From the NCBI GenBank assembly GCA_022376515.1, contig WTXI01000119.1:1-64000 (forward strand): 64,000 nt of DNA. Reading direction: 5' to 3'. How positions within the stretch are numbered: the stretch's first letter is position 1; each line of letters begins with the position of its first letter. The stretch is from Lactifluus volemus (taxonomy: Eukaryota; Basidiomycota; Agaricomycetes; Russulales; Russulaceae). A program made the translations under genes and the position numbers. The notes beneath the pieces were generated by a model. That model did no database searches. It was given only the letters and a program-made list of their open reading frames with translations, and was not told the DNA's origin. Shown piece after piece: positions 33,640 through 45,575 of the stretch.

Positions 33640-35015
33640 ATGTTAATACTCGCTGTACTTACGACCTTGTCATTCTTTTCTGGTCACGCACTTTCTCAGT
33701 CTGCCACTTGCGCGCGCCCGGGGTCGTGGGACTGGGTGCGACTAAACCGTTCGTTTCGCTCTCCTTTACCAGTACTTATCCTATGTCCAGACATTCAACT
33801 CGATGGGTCAAGATCCATGCACAGTCGCGGCACTTTTGGAGTCGCCGTGTTATTGGCTTAGTCAGTCATCGTTCTCGTGTACCACCTTCCTATCCTCACC
33901 TCGCAACTGAAAGCGCCTTCCATCCCGGCCCTCTCGCCGGGAAGTACATACAGTGGGACCACTGGTAGCCCAGATGACGGCCCCACGTGCAAGTGCAGCA
34001 CTGTCGTATATTCCCTCTTGAGTGCATGCGCGGCATGTCAGGGAGGATCATGGATATCGTTAAGTCCCACACCAACCCCTCGCCTACCGGACTTATATCT
34101 TTTTAGATGGTCTAACTATATCCCAAACTGCGGTGGTAGTGACCTTTCCATACCGTAAGTCGCTGTTGTGACAAGAGGGTTTCTGGCCCTGATAAGAGAC
34201 TTGCTCCCAGTTACCTTTACGCTATTCCTAATGGAACTTATGTGCCCTACTGGGCGCGCATTGATGTCACGGTTTGGTAGCTCATCTTCCGTCTTCGTGG
34301 CATACTGAATGTATATGACAGGTCAAGGGCACCTGGGATCCAGACGAATCGCGTGCCGTCGGAGGTTGTAACACTCGTTTTTCTCCGTCACTTGGTCGTC
34401 TTACGCTCCGCCCCTCCTTTTCAGATACTCCAGAAGCGGGACCTGGCGCGGCAATTAACACTCCGGCTTCCTCTGGGACCCTGTCTTCCTCACCCAAGGC
34501 AACCCACTCGCCCACGCCCACCTCATCCAAGTCCACAGGCTCTTCTTCTAATGTGGGTGCCATCGCGGGGGGCGTCGTCGGTGGTGTTGTGGTGATGTCT
34601 GCGATCGCTTTTATCTTTTTCTTCTTGGGGCGAAGAAAGCACCGGCAGGGTTCGCTCACTGCACCCATGTTCGAAGCTGCCCCTCAGCTGCTCATCGAAG
34701 AATTTCGGCCCCAATCATCATATGGTGAAGCTTTTGCGCCACCATCCTTGCCTGGGACGCGCGCCCCACCAATGAGGCCTTATGTACGTGTTTCTCTCAG
34801 AGTCTTTGCTGCTTTGAGCATGTTTCTTATGATGATCTCCCTCTTTCTTATGTGCGCAGGACCCGGATGACCCAACCACATTCCCCTGTCACCAGGGAGC
34901 CAATCCTGAGCCAAAGTCCCATACCCAGGTACCTGCAGCATCCGACATGGGGCACACCCTGGCTGACATGCCAACTTCACCACCACCGACATACAGTGCT
35001 TTGCCTACCGTTTGA
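33640..35015 (+). CDS. Array copy 8 (group II): cysteine-rich type I membrane protein, 325 aa
   Basis: Exons 33640-33735, 33791-33860, 33914-34058, 34107-34154, 34211-34271, 34322-34364, 34425-34783 and 34860-35015 give 326 codons in one frame. It has signal peptide, eight cysteines, a short Thr/Pro/Ser stalk, transmembrane helix (GAIAGGVVGGVVVMSAIAFI), the group II stop-transfer LGRRKHRQG and tail ending SALPTV. Group II differs from group I in WSNYIPNC, YWARIDVT, VKGTWDPDESRAVGG and a tail with WNQG-type and SPPPTY motifs (this copy has CHQG at that place). The acceptor of intron 2 is GAAAG instead of CACAG, the only weak splice site. Confidence 0.82.
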
Positions 35016-35881
35016 TATCTGCACTCTTGTCTTAAATTATTGTAAGATCTGGTTGGGTAATATCTGTCGTTTTCGGTCTTTGCCTCTCGGGTTGCAGATT
35101 CTGGAATTAGTGAGGCTTTTGGGTAGGCAGTCACGCTGACTGGTCAACTCAACTGTTTCCGTACTGTGTACACATACCTGTATCATGATGCTCATTTACG
35201 TTTTGGGCGAATTGACTATCTCAGGCTCAGGGTAGTGGTTATTTAGCTACGTCACGGTACAGAGTCAGGGTGCGCGCAGTACATCCCTTTGATTGTTGAG
35301 AACTGTCCGGAGTCTGTAGCTGGGCAGAACTTCGACCGATGCGCTGCTGCAGTGCTGTCAGCACGTCACATGTACAGCCTGAGTGGGCCTTGGTCTGCGT
35401 GTCTATGATACTAAGAATCCCGGGCCGGTGCTAAGACAGTAGGGGTCACCAACTGGTGAGTGTCACATATGTAACACACGCAATGTCACACGCGAACTTG
35501 AGCCTCGTCTGAGTCACTTGTAACTCAATGCTAAGTAAGTTCAGTAGAGATCTTTAACCTCCGTCAGCGACATGACTATGGTAAAATAGGTCGAGCAAGG
35601 ACAGACGGTCTGCTATCTCCTGTACTGGTAATCAGCGAGACTGACACTGGCAGCGCCACTACTAGTACATTCACCAGACTAGGCTTAGGCTGTCCACACG
35701 ACCTCATGGGCAAACTGACATCGCCGTGGTATTCAGGATTTCTATTGACAAAGCAAAGCGTGCCTGTGACATAACTGTAATACTTTTGCATTATAAGGCT
35801 GTCAATGAACGGATGACCTCCGTGAGACCCCTTGCCAGTCAGTGTCCTGCTAACATCACCCCCACGTTTGGTCCCTTGCAA
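35016..35881. other. Array spacer and 5' region of copy 9
   Basis: Shorter than most spacers. Upstream GTCACAC motifs are near 35,470 and a reduced TATA (TTATAAGG) is at about 35,791. No gene is seen. Confidence 0.5.
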
Positions 35882-37174
35882 ATGTCAACATCCGCTGTAC
35901 TTACCATCTTGTCGCTCTTTTTTGCCCATGTACTTGCTCAGGTCTACTCTCCCAATTGCACCGTGTCGGCGTTGAAATGGGTGCGGCTAAGCCATTCTGT
36001 TTCCCTATCATTTACTGATCGTTTGTCCAAGACATTCAACTCTATTGGTCAAAATCCGTGTACAGTCGCAGCCTATTTACTGTCAACTTGTAACGGGGGC
36101 TGTCAGTCATCTTTCTCGTGCACCACATCCCATCCTCACCTCACACAGCTTATAACATCCAGGCCCTCCCGCAGGGATCCTCGTACGCTGGCCCTGCCGC
36201 TGGCGCCAGCAACATGTGCAAGTGCAGCGGCGTTGTATATTCCCTCTTGAGTGCATGTGACGCGTGCCAGGGAGAACCGTGGATAACGTACGTCTCACAC
36301 CCACGCCTCGCCTTCTGGCCTTATCTCTTTTTAGTTGGTATGTTTATTCGACCAACTGCACAAAAGGGTATCCTGCCGTATAGTGAGTCCGAGTTGACCG
36401 TTGTGGTAAGAGGTTTCCTTTCCCTGACAGAATATTCTCCCAGTTTCCCTAATCCTATTCCTATTGACACACGCGTGCCCAATTGGGCGCTTATTGATAT
36501 CACAGTTCGTCACTTATCTTTCGTCGACGCTGCATACTGATCGTATATTCCAGGTTGAGGGCACCTGGGATTCTAGTCAATCGAACGCTATCGGTGGTAG
36601 GAATACTCTCCTTTCTCCGTCACTCGATCGTCTTCATTGTACGCTCTCCTTTTCAGATCTTCCTGAAGTCCTTGCTGGCGAGAGGGTCAGTGATTGGACA
36701 AATACACCGATATTCTCTGTCGTTCCGTCTTCCACTGCCTCTACTTCCTCTTCCATCTCGTCTTCCCAACAGACGGCCCCTTCCACCTCACCCTCTTCGT
36801 CCACTGGCAGTTCCGGAGGCTCTTCTTCTAACGTGGGTGCCATCGCAGGAAGTGCCGCCGGTGGTGTTGTAGCGGTCTCCGCGGCCGCTCTTATCATATT
36901 TTTCTTTTTGAGGCGAAGAAGTCCCCAGCAGCCACCGCCCGCCGCCGCCGTGTACGGTGGTACCCCACAGCCGCTCATGGGACAAGTCCAGTCACCACAA
37001 TCCGATGACAGAGCATTTATTCCACTATCCTTGCCTACGATTCCTACCACACAGAGGAGGCTTTACGTGCGCACTTTACGTCTTTATCGCAGAGCCTCAG
37101 GTTATGTCCTTATCCTTTCCCTCTTTTCTCTATATCTGTAGGACCCGAATGATCCAACTACGTTCCCTGGGTAA
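35882..37174 (+). CDS. Array copy 9 (group I), tail cut by a stop in exon 8, 300 aa
   Basis: Seven introns and exons 1-7 (exon 7 36,657-37,066) are intact: signal peptide, eight cysteines (CKCSGVVYSLLSACDACQGE), long Ser/Thr/Gly stalk, transmembrane helix (AAGGVVAVSAAALIIFFFL) and basic RRRSPQQ. In exon 8 (from 37,142) the conserved GYQG reads G-stop, TAA at 37,172-37,174. About 45 residues of the usual tail are lost; their degenerate remainder runs to about 37,306. It may still make a membrane protein with a shortened tail. Confidence 0.75.
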
Positions 37175-38796
37175 CAAGGTACAGTTCCCGCACCCTCCGT
37201 AGAAGTCTAAACCGAAGAACCCAATACGAATATGTACTCCGGAAGCACTGTGGCCAGCCACTGCGGCCTTCACGGCGACTGGGATACCAAGGCTTGCCCA
37301 CTGTTTGATATCGTCACTTGTCCTGTGTTGGATTATTGTAAGATTTGATTGAAATCGCATCTTTCTTTTTCAGTATTTGCCTCTCGGGTCGTAGATGTAT
37401 GCAGTGGTAAGGCTTTTGGGTAGGCGATCACGACGTGCTACGCTTGTATATCACCTCGTTCGTCAAGGAAAACGCGTCCTATGAGCATCTCGATTGGAAC
37501 GTTCAATAGCTGAAGCGCTAAATATGTAGCGATGGTTGAACCGACATTGTGGTGATCTCCTATGGTTCAGAGAACAGGCGAGTCGTAGAACGCGAAGTGA
37601 TATGCAGCCCACATTGTGCTTGCTGGATCCTGAAGCAAGCTGAAGCAATCTGGAATGTAGAAGACACTTTTTCCAAGGAAACAAAATTTACCCTGTTATT
37701 TCCCCTTCCATCTGAGTTAAATTTTGTACTAGGTATCTTGACATCATGGGGGGAATGCATCTGGGGTGATCCTGTCTTGTTCAATGATTGAAACCTGTAT
37801 GACTTGTGGCACTTTTTACTGCAAGTCATACAGGTTTCAATCATTGAACAAGACAGGAATCACAGGATCACCCTGGTCCCTGAATGCATTCCCCCATGAT
37901 GTCAGGATATGTAGTACACAACTTAACTGAGATGGAAGGGGAAATAACAGGGTGATCTATGTCATTGCCAATCAAGTGAATGCTTTGATAGTGTTGCTAT
38001 GGCTTGTGAGCCACCAGGCCAAAATTGGCTGAGCTGCGGCAACACCAGCTTTGGAGGCCACACCGGATCATAGCTGACTTGCAGTCAAGCTTGCAGTGAC
38101 TGCTCAACTCAATCTTTCTGTACTGTGTACATCATACTCCTATGCTAACTTACTTTCTTTGGCGAATTGACACCCTCAGGTCACAGTTGTTTACCATATA
38201 CAGAGAGTACTGGGTGCGCATACTGACTGGCCTCAGAGCCCTCACGGCAATGTGCTACATCCAAGGCTACATCACGGTTCCACAAATAAACACAAAACAT
38301 GTCCGCCTTTTTGAGACGTGGCTCGCGCATCAGTAGATACAATATTATAATACACCGTCACGGTCACACAAAGCCTTACCGTGACTCTAGCGAGTGTCAC
38401 ACACACTATGTCACACACTGAGAACTCCGAGTCGGCTGAGTTGCCAACTTGAAGTGTGACTTGATGCTAAAGAGTAAGTTCAGTAGAGATATTCAACCTC
38501 CATCAGCGACACGACCATGGTAAAATAGGTCGAGAAAGAACAGTCAGTCCTCTATCTCCTGTACTGGTAATCAGCGCCACTATCAGTACCTTCCCCAGAC
38601 CGGGCGTAGTCTGTCACCAGACCTTACTGACATTGGCAGTGGTGTTCAGGCGTTCCATCAACAAGGCAAAGCGTGCCTGAAACTGAATTGTACTATTTTT
38701 GATGCATTTATATCAGGCTGTCGATGAACGAATCGCCTCGGTGACGCCCCTTGCCAATGTCCTGCTAGTATCACCCGCACGTTTAGTCCCTTACAA
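37175..38796. other. Array spacer with a 0.67-kb insertion, and 5' region of copy 10
   Basis: Spacer homology breaks at about 37,430 (after GGCGATCACG) and resumes at about 38,098 (GTGACTGCTCAACTC). The insertion contains the foldback hairpin and no gene. The copy 10 upstream region follows, with TATATCA at 38,709-38,715. Confidence 0.55.
37691..37952. repeat. Long foldback (inverted repeat) with a 15-nt loop
   Basis: The left arm 37,691-37,806 and right arm 37,822-37,952 are inverted copies. The 36 bp next to the loop pair perfectly. Further out the right arm has a short internal duplication (ACAGGAATCACAGGATCACC) and scattered mismatches. The outer ends, CCCTGTTATTTCCCC and its complement, pair again. 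The loop is TGGCACTTTTTACTG. It could be a foldback element or a small-RNA-type hairpin; no flanking duplication is obvious. Confidence 0.85.
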
Positions 38797-40159
38797 ATGT
38801 CAACATCCGCTGTACTTACGATCTTGTCGCTCTTTTCTGGTCATGTACTTGCTCAGGTCTACGCTCCTGATTGTACTGTGTCGTCGATGGGATGGGTGCG
38901 GTTAAAGCATTCTGTTTCCCTATCATTTACTGATCGTTTATCCAAGACATTCAACTCGCTTGGTCAAAATCCGTGTACAGTCTCAGCGTATTTAATGTCA
39001 ACTTGTTACGCGGGCAGTCAGTCATCTTTCTCGTGCACCACACTGACATCCCATCCTCACCTCGCACAGGTTTTAACCTCCAGGCCCTCCCGCAGGGATA
39101 CTCGTACGCTGGTCCTACCTCTGACGACAACACCACGTGCAAGTGCAGCACTGTTGTATATTCCCTCTTGAGTGCATGCGATGCGTGCCAGGGCCAATCG
39201 TGGCCTGAGTACGTCTCACACCCACCTCTTGCCCTCTGGGCTTATCACTTTTTAGTTGGTATCAATATTCTCCCGAATGCACAAATGGACAGCCTGCCTC
39301 ATCGTGAGTCGACCGTTGTGGTAAGAGGTTCCCGTCCCTGACAGAGAATACTCTCCCAGTTTCCCTAATCCCGTTCCTGGAGGAATACGCGTGCCCAATT
39401 GGGCGCTTATTGATATCACAGTTCGTCACTCATCTCTCGTCGTCGCTAAGTACTGACCGTATATCTCAGATTGAGGGCAACTGGGATTACAGTCAATCGT
39501 ATACTGTCGGTGGTAGGAATGCTCTCCTTTCTCCGTCATCGTCTTCAATACTACGCTCCCCTTTTCAGATCTTCCTGAAGTCCTTAGTGGCGGGATGATC
39601 AAAGGGGTTTCGACGTCCTCTGTCGTTCCGTCTTCCACAGTCGCGGCCTCTACTTCCTCTTCCATCTCGTCTTCCGAACCGGCGGTCTCTTCCACCTCAT
39701 CCCCTTCGTCCGGTTCTTCTAACAGGGGTGCCATCGCTGGGGGTGTCGCCGGTGGTCTTGTAGCAGTCTCCGCAGCCGCTCTTATCTTATTTTTCTTCTT
39801 GAGGCGAAAAAGGGCCCTCGTGTATGATGGTGCCTTACCGCCGCTCACAGGCCAAGTCCAGTCTCCACCACTGGATGACGGAGCAGTTGTGCCGCCATCA
39901 TTGCCTACCACGCCTACCACACCGATCAAGCTCTACGTGCGCGTTTCTATGGCTTTGTCGCATAGCCAATGTCCTCATCGTTTCCATTTTTTCTCTATTT
40001 TCGTAGGACCCGAATGACCGAACTACGTTCCCTGGGTACCAAGGAACAGTTCCCGCACCAGGTGCCTATACCGAAGTACCCAATATGTACACTGGAAGCA
40101 CCCTTGCCAGCACGCCATCTACACGGCCACTGGGATACCATGGCTTGCCCACTGTTTGA
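38797..40159 (+). CDS. Array copy 10 (group I): cysteine-rich type I membrane protein, 326 aa
   Basis: Eight exons splice into 327 codons; exon 7 is 39,569-39,936 and exon 8 is 40,007-40,159. Signal peptide MSTSAVLTILSLFSGHVLAQ, eight cysteines (TCKCSTVVYSLLSACDACQG), Ser-rich stalk, transmembrane helix (AGGVAGGLVAVSAAALILFF) with LRRKRA stop-transfer, and a complete tail ending YHGLPTV. There is no defect in the frame or splice sites. Confidence 0.85.
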
Positions 40160-41160
40160 TATCGTCACTCATCTTGTGTTGAATTATTGTAAGATTTGAT
40201 TGGATCACATCTTTCGTTTCCGGTCTTTGCCTCTCGGATCGTGAGGCTTTTGGGTGGCCAGGCATGCCAACTGCTCAACTCAATCTTTCTGTACTGTGTA
40301 CACACACACCTATGCTAACTTACTTACTTTCTTGGGCGAATTGACTACCTCAGGGTCGGTTATTTAGTCATATCCAGAGAGTCTGTGGCCGCGTGCGCGT
40401 ATATCTAATTGATTGCTGAGAACAGTCCGTACTAGTTTGTAGCGAAGAAAGAGTTTCGACCGATAACTAACACTGACTGGCCTCAGAACCCTCACGGCGA
40501 TGCGCTGCTGCTAGCACGTCACGGTGCCACAGATAACTTGAAACACAGAACACGTAGGCCTTGTTGAGATGCGGCCCGCGCGTCAGTAGATGATACAAGT
40601 TATACAATAGATGCATATTATATCGTTCGTTAGTTTGGACAGTATTGAAGCCAGTAGTTTTCGACACAGCGGCCATTCACCTCAAGTCGATCTTGCTTGT
40701 TACCCAACGATGGTGTATTGCTTATGTAATTTTTTAACCTAATTTGGCCTCAAGATATTTAGTCGTTGCTCGACGCTTAGCGCAGCACCATTCCATGACT
40801 ATACCCTTGTTTTTATCTTTTTTCACACATCCTTGCCTTATTACTGGCTTAACGTTCGCCATCTAACTTACTAGTTAACAAGGGCTCACAGCTACTGTGT
40901 CCAGGTAGGCCTATCTTGGTATATCCCAGAGCAGATTTCCTGATGCAGAACATCCACAGACCCCGGAGACTGGACTGTCAACAACGATTATATCGACAAA
41001 CTGACATTGCCAGTCAGGCATTCCATCGACATCAACAATGCAAAGTGCCGGTCTGCTGTAGCTGAATCTTAATTTTCATGCATTAATAAGGCCGCAATTA
41101 AACGGATCACTTCTTCCGTGGCCCTGCCACTGCCAGTGCACCTCCCACGCACTTCACGAA
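40160..41160. other. Array spacer and 5' region of copy 11
   Basis: Standard spacer. About 40,790-40,900 resembles 20,960-21,050. A TTAATAAGG motif is at about 41,083. No gene is seen. Confidence 0.5.
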
Positions 41161-42430
41161 ATGTCAATGTTCGCTGTACTTACGACCTTGTCGTTCGTCG
41201 CACTTTCTCAGTCCTCTACCACGTGCGCCCCGTCGTGGAAATGGGTGCGGCTAAACCATTTCGTTTCCCTCTCCTTTACTTATCCTATGTCCAAGGCATT
41301 CAACTCGATGGGTCAAGATCCGTGCACAATCATGGGGGTTTTGTATACGCCGTGTAATCAGGGGGGTAGTCAGTCACCTTTCTCGTATACTACCTTCCCA
41401 TCCTCACCTCACACAGTGCCTCACCTCCCGGTCCTCCCGTCTGGAGGTTCGTACAGTGGTCCCAGCGCCGGCGACGCCAACACGTGCAAGTGCAACACCG
41501 TCGTATATTCCCTTTTGAGTGCGTGCGGGGCATGCCAGGGAGGATCGTGGATATCGTAAGTCCCACACCAGCACCTCGCCTACCGGACTTATGTCTCTTT
41601 AGCTGGTCTGACTATATCCCAAACTGTACAAGTAGTAATTTTGCTACACCGTAAGTTGCTTTTGCGACAAGAAGATTCCTGGCCCTGACAGAAACTTGCT
41701 CCCAGTTACGCTCTCGCTATTCCTAGTGGAACTTCTGTGCCCTACTGGGCGCTCATTAATGTCACAGTTCGTTGGCTCATCTTTCGTCTTTGTGGCATTC
41801 TGACTGTATACCACAGGTCAAGGGCACCTGGGATCCAGATGAGTCGCGTGCCGTCGGAGGTAGGAACATACTTTGTCTCCGTCAATTGGTCGCCTTACGC
41901 TCCCCGTCGTTTTCAGATACTCCTGAATCGGGTCCTGGCGCGGTGATTACAACTCCGGCTTCCTCTCCCGTCCTGTCTTCCTCTGCCATCCTGTCCTACT
42001 CGCCCACTGCCACCTCATCATCAAAGTCTACAGGCTCTTCTAATGTGGGTGTCATCGCAGGGGGCGTCATTGGTGGTATTGCAGTAATCTCTGCGGCCAC
42101 TCTTATCGGTTTCTTCTGGATTCGAAGCAAGCACCGGCAGGGTTCGCCCACTGCAGCCGTATTCGATCCTACCCCACAGCCGCTTATGGATGAATTCCGG
42201 CCTCAATCTTCAGAGAGCAGGCCATTTGTGCCACCATCGTTGCCTGAGACACGCGTCCCACCAATGAGGATTTACGTGCGTGTTTCTACTCCATTGTTGC
42301 AGACCCGTGCATGTTCTTATGTTCTCCCTATTTTCTATATGTGCAGGACCCCGAAGACCCAACTACGTTCCCCAGCTACCAAGGGCCCGATCCTGTGCCA
42401 GAGGCGCACACAAAGGTACCCGCTGTGTAA
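41161..42430 (+). CDS. Array copy 11 (group II), short signal peptide and short tail, 296 aa
   Basis: Eight exons splice into 297 codons. The signal peptide is only about 17 residues (MSMFAVLTTLSFVALSQ) because the usual FSGHA segment is missing. All eight cysteines are present. The transmembrane helix GGIAVISAATLIGFFW is followed by IRSKHRQG. In exon 8 (42,347-42,430) the tail ends early at TAA after KVPAV: the coding homology for the ASDTGHTL-type segment is deleted and the last SPPPTY..LPTV block is out of frame downstream. Confidence 0.75.
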
Positions 42431-43043
42431 ACTTCACAACCACTAAGGTATCATGGCATTCCCACCGGCACAATTTGATTTAGTCACTCGTCTTGTGTTA
42501 GTTTATTGTAAGATTTGATTGGATCACATTTTTCGTTTTCGGTCTTTACCTCTCGGGTCGTGGATATATTCAGTGGTGAGGCTTATGGGTAGGCGCTCAC
42601 GCTGACTGCTCAACTCTACTGTCTGACTTACTTTCTTGGGCGAATTGACTACCTCGGGGTCGCGTTTTTTTTTAGCCATACACAGAGAGTCTGGATGCGC
42701 TTACATCCTGTTGATTGTTGAAAACAGTCCGTAGTCTATAGTGTGGAAGAATTTCGACCGATCACTGACACTCTTGTATAAGCTTGTGCAACTTAAAGTC
42801 GTGACAAGATAACATAATCGGTGCCACTCCTAGTAGTACATCCACAGACCCCGGAGATCGGACTGTCACACGACGATTTCATCGACAAACTAACAATGCT
42901 ACAATAGTGATTGAGGCATATCGATAATGCAAAGTGTGCCTGTACCTGAATCTTAATCTTTCTGCATTTATAAGGCTGCCAATGAACACAGATCACTTCC
43001 TCAGTGGCCCTGCCACGGTCCACGCATATTTGGTACCTCACAA
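42431..43043. other. Array spacer and 5' region of copy 12
   Basis: Short spacer with the standard 3' flank. TATA box TATAA is at 42,969-42,973. No gene is seen. Confidence 0.5.
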
Positions 43044-44420
43044 ATGATGTCAATACTCGCTGTACTTACGACCTTATCATTTTTCTCTGGTCACGCACTT
43101 TCTCAGTATGCTACTTGCTTCGCGTCGTGGAACTGGGTGCGGCGAAACCGTTTCGTTCCCCTCTTCATTTACTCATCCTATGTCCAAGACATTCAACTCG
43201 ATTGGTCAAGATCCGTGCACAGTCATAGGGTATCTGCTGTCACCATGTTATGGGGGTTGTTAGTCATCTTTCTCGTGTACCACCTTCCCATCCTCACCTC
43301 GCACAGTCAGTCCCTACGCGGCCCTCCCGGAAGCAGATATTTCGTACATTGGTCCCGCCCCCTACGAGGGCAACGCGTGCAAGTGTAGCACAGTCGCATA
43401 TTCTCTCTTGAGTGCGTGCACGGCATGCCAATATGCATTATGGATATCGTAAGTCCCACGCCAACCCCTCGCCTATCGGACTTGAATCTTTTTAGCTGGT
43501 CTGAGTATACCCGAAACTGTCAAGGTATTGACCTTTCCAGACCGTAAGTTGCTTATGTGACAAGAGGATCCCTGGCCCCGATAGAGAAACTGAGAAACTG
43601 GCTCCCAGTTACCTTTTCGCTATTCCTAATGGAACTTCTGTGCCCTACTGGGCGCTCATTGATGTCACGGTTCGGTAGCTCGTCTTTTGTCTTCGTGGAA
43701 TTCTGACTGTATATCCCAGGTCGAGGGCATCTGGAATCTAAATGAATCGCGTGCCGTCGGAAGTAGGAACACTCCTTTTTCTCCGTTGGTTATCTTACGC
43801 TCCCTCCCTCCTTTTCAGATATACCTGAAGCGGGTCCTGGCGCGGTGATTAACACCCCAGCTTCCTCTGCCATCCTGTCTTCCTCATTTCAGGCCACCCA
43901 CTCGCCCACTGCCACCTCATCCAAGTCCAGAGGCTCGTCTTCTAATGTGGGTGCCATCGCGGGGGGCGTCGTCGGTGGTATTGTAGTACTCGCTGCGACC
44001 GCTTTTATCTTTTTCTTCTTGGGGCGAAGAATGCACCGGCAGGGTTCGCCCACTGCACCCGTGTTCGATCCTACCCCACAGCCGCTCATGGACGAGGTCC
44101 GGCCTCAATCATCAGATGGTGGAGCATTTGTACCACCACCGTTGCCTGATACACGCGCCCCACCAATAAGGCCTTATGTACGTGTTTCTACGTGTTTTTC
44201 TCAGAGTCTGCGCTTGCGTTGTGCATGTTTCCCATGACGATCTCCCTCTTTATTATGTGCGCAGGACCCAGATGACCCAACCACATTTCCCTGGAACCAA
44301 GGAGCCAATCCTGTGCCAAAGCCCCATGCCCAGGTACCTGCAGCGTCCGATACGGGGCACACCCCGGCCAACATGCCAATTTCACCACCACCGATATACC
44401 ATTCTTTGCCTGTTGTTTGA
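43044..44420 (+). CDS. Array copy 12 (group II): cysteine-rich type I membrane protein, 323 aa
   Basis: Start is 43,044 (a second ATG follows at 43,047). Exons splice into 324 codons; exon 7 is 43,819-44,177 and exon 8 is 44,265-44,420. Signal peptide MMSILAVLTTLSFFSGHALSQ, eight cysteines, stalk, transmembrane helix (AGGVVGGIVVLAATAFIFFF), LGRRMHRQG and tail ending HSLPVV. It departs from the group pattern at several points (VEGIWNLNESRA, CTACQYALW), so it is among the most diverged group II members. Intron 7 carries an extra repeat of GTGTTTCTAC. Confidence 0.82.
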
Positions 44421-45575
44421 TATCTTCGCTCTTGTTGTATGATCTGGTTGGATAATATCTGTCGTTGTCTCTCGGGTTGTAGATGTAGGAAGTAGTGAGG
44501 CTTTTTGGTAGGCAGTAAAACTTTATTTAATCGTCATTACACAGGGTTACAGGTAGATAAGTAGACATCCTATTGCCCAACGACTGAATTGTTGTTTATC
44601 ACAAAGATCTATCGACGATCTCTATGCTCATCTACGCTGTATGTTTATCAGGCCTTCTTCAGTTTTCACCAGGGGATGTAACGGCGTGACTGAATGGGTT
44701 TTGCAGCAGGCAAACAGGCCACCATGTGGTCCGAGTCAGTGTTTCAACTTGGTCGTTATCCTGAATGCTCAGAAGAATTGACATTGAGATAACATTAGCA
44801 AGGGATGAGAAGACTCAGACTTGCCAGTAGGAAGGACGGATCGGAAGGCACACGGGAGGGAGAGCTACCTCAGGCTGCCGGGCCAATGGACGGGTGCTAT
44901 GAGCCAACGTCACCGATACCTCCAGGGAGACCCGGGCTAGATAACGATCACTCCCAGGTACAATAGCCCAGACCGTCTCAGGATACCATCTGGTACTTCT
45001 CACGGACTGACATATATTTTTTTGGCAAGTATTATTGATTGCCAAGGGCGGAGCCTTGCATTTACTACAGTAGGTCCAAGTCACCGGTTCACTCACAGAC
45101 AGAGCGCGCCCGCACCTGGTGCTGTGACGATCTCCGGACCAGCAGGGGGGTTATGTTATACTAGCAAATTTTTACAGTGGCCACAGATTCAAGTGCTGTT
45201 TGCAGCAGCTGCAGTAGCAAGGGCAAGGGTGTGGTGAGGGTGAGGGCGGTTGGCCCAGAGACGGTTTGTGGAGGCCAGGAATGCTGATCGGCATGAACGT
45301 CAACATGAGTCACGTGATAAGAGCGGCGGCGCGGCCTCAAAACCAAAGGTCCGATGCCATGTTGACACGGCCCGGCAACACTATGTATATCCATAGACCG
45401 GGCCCCGGAGATCGACAACTGACAAGGCCAGTGGTTCAGGCATTCCATCGACATGGGCAATGTAAAGCGTCCTGTACCTGAATCTTAAATTTCCTGCATT
45501 TATAAGGCCGCCAATGAACACGGATTACTTCCTCCGTGGCCTTGCCACGTCCCACGCATGTTTGGTATCTCACAA
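44421..45575. other. Array spacer and 5' region of copy 13
   Basis: About 44,760-45,060 is related to 20,640-21,060. About 45,140-45,350 (CCAGCAGGGGGG to GAGTCACGTGATAAG) has no match elsewhere in the window. TATA box TATAA is at 45,501-45,505. No gene is seen. Confidence 0.5.
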
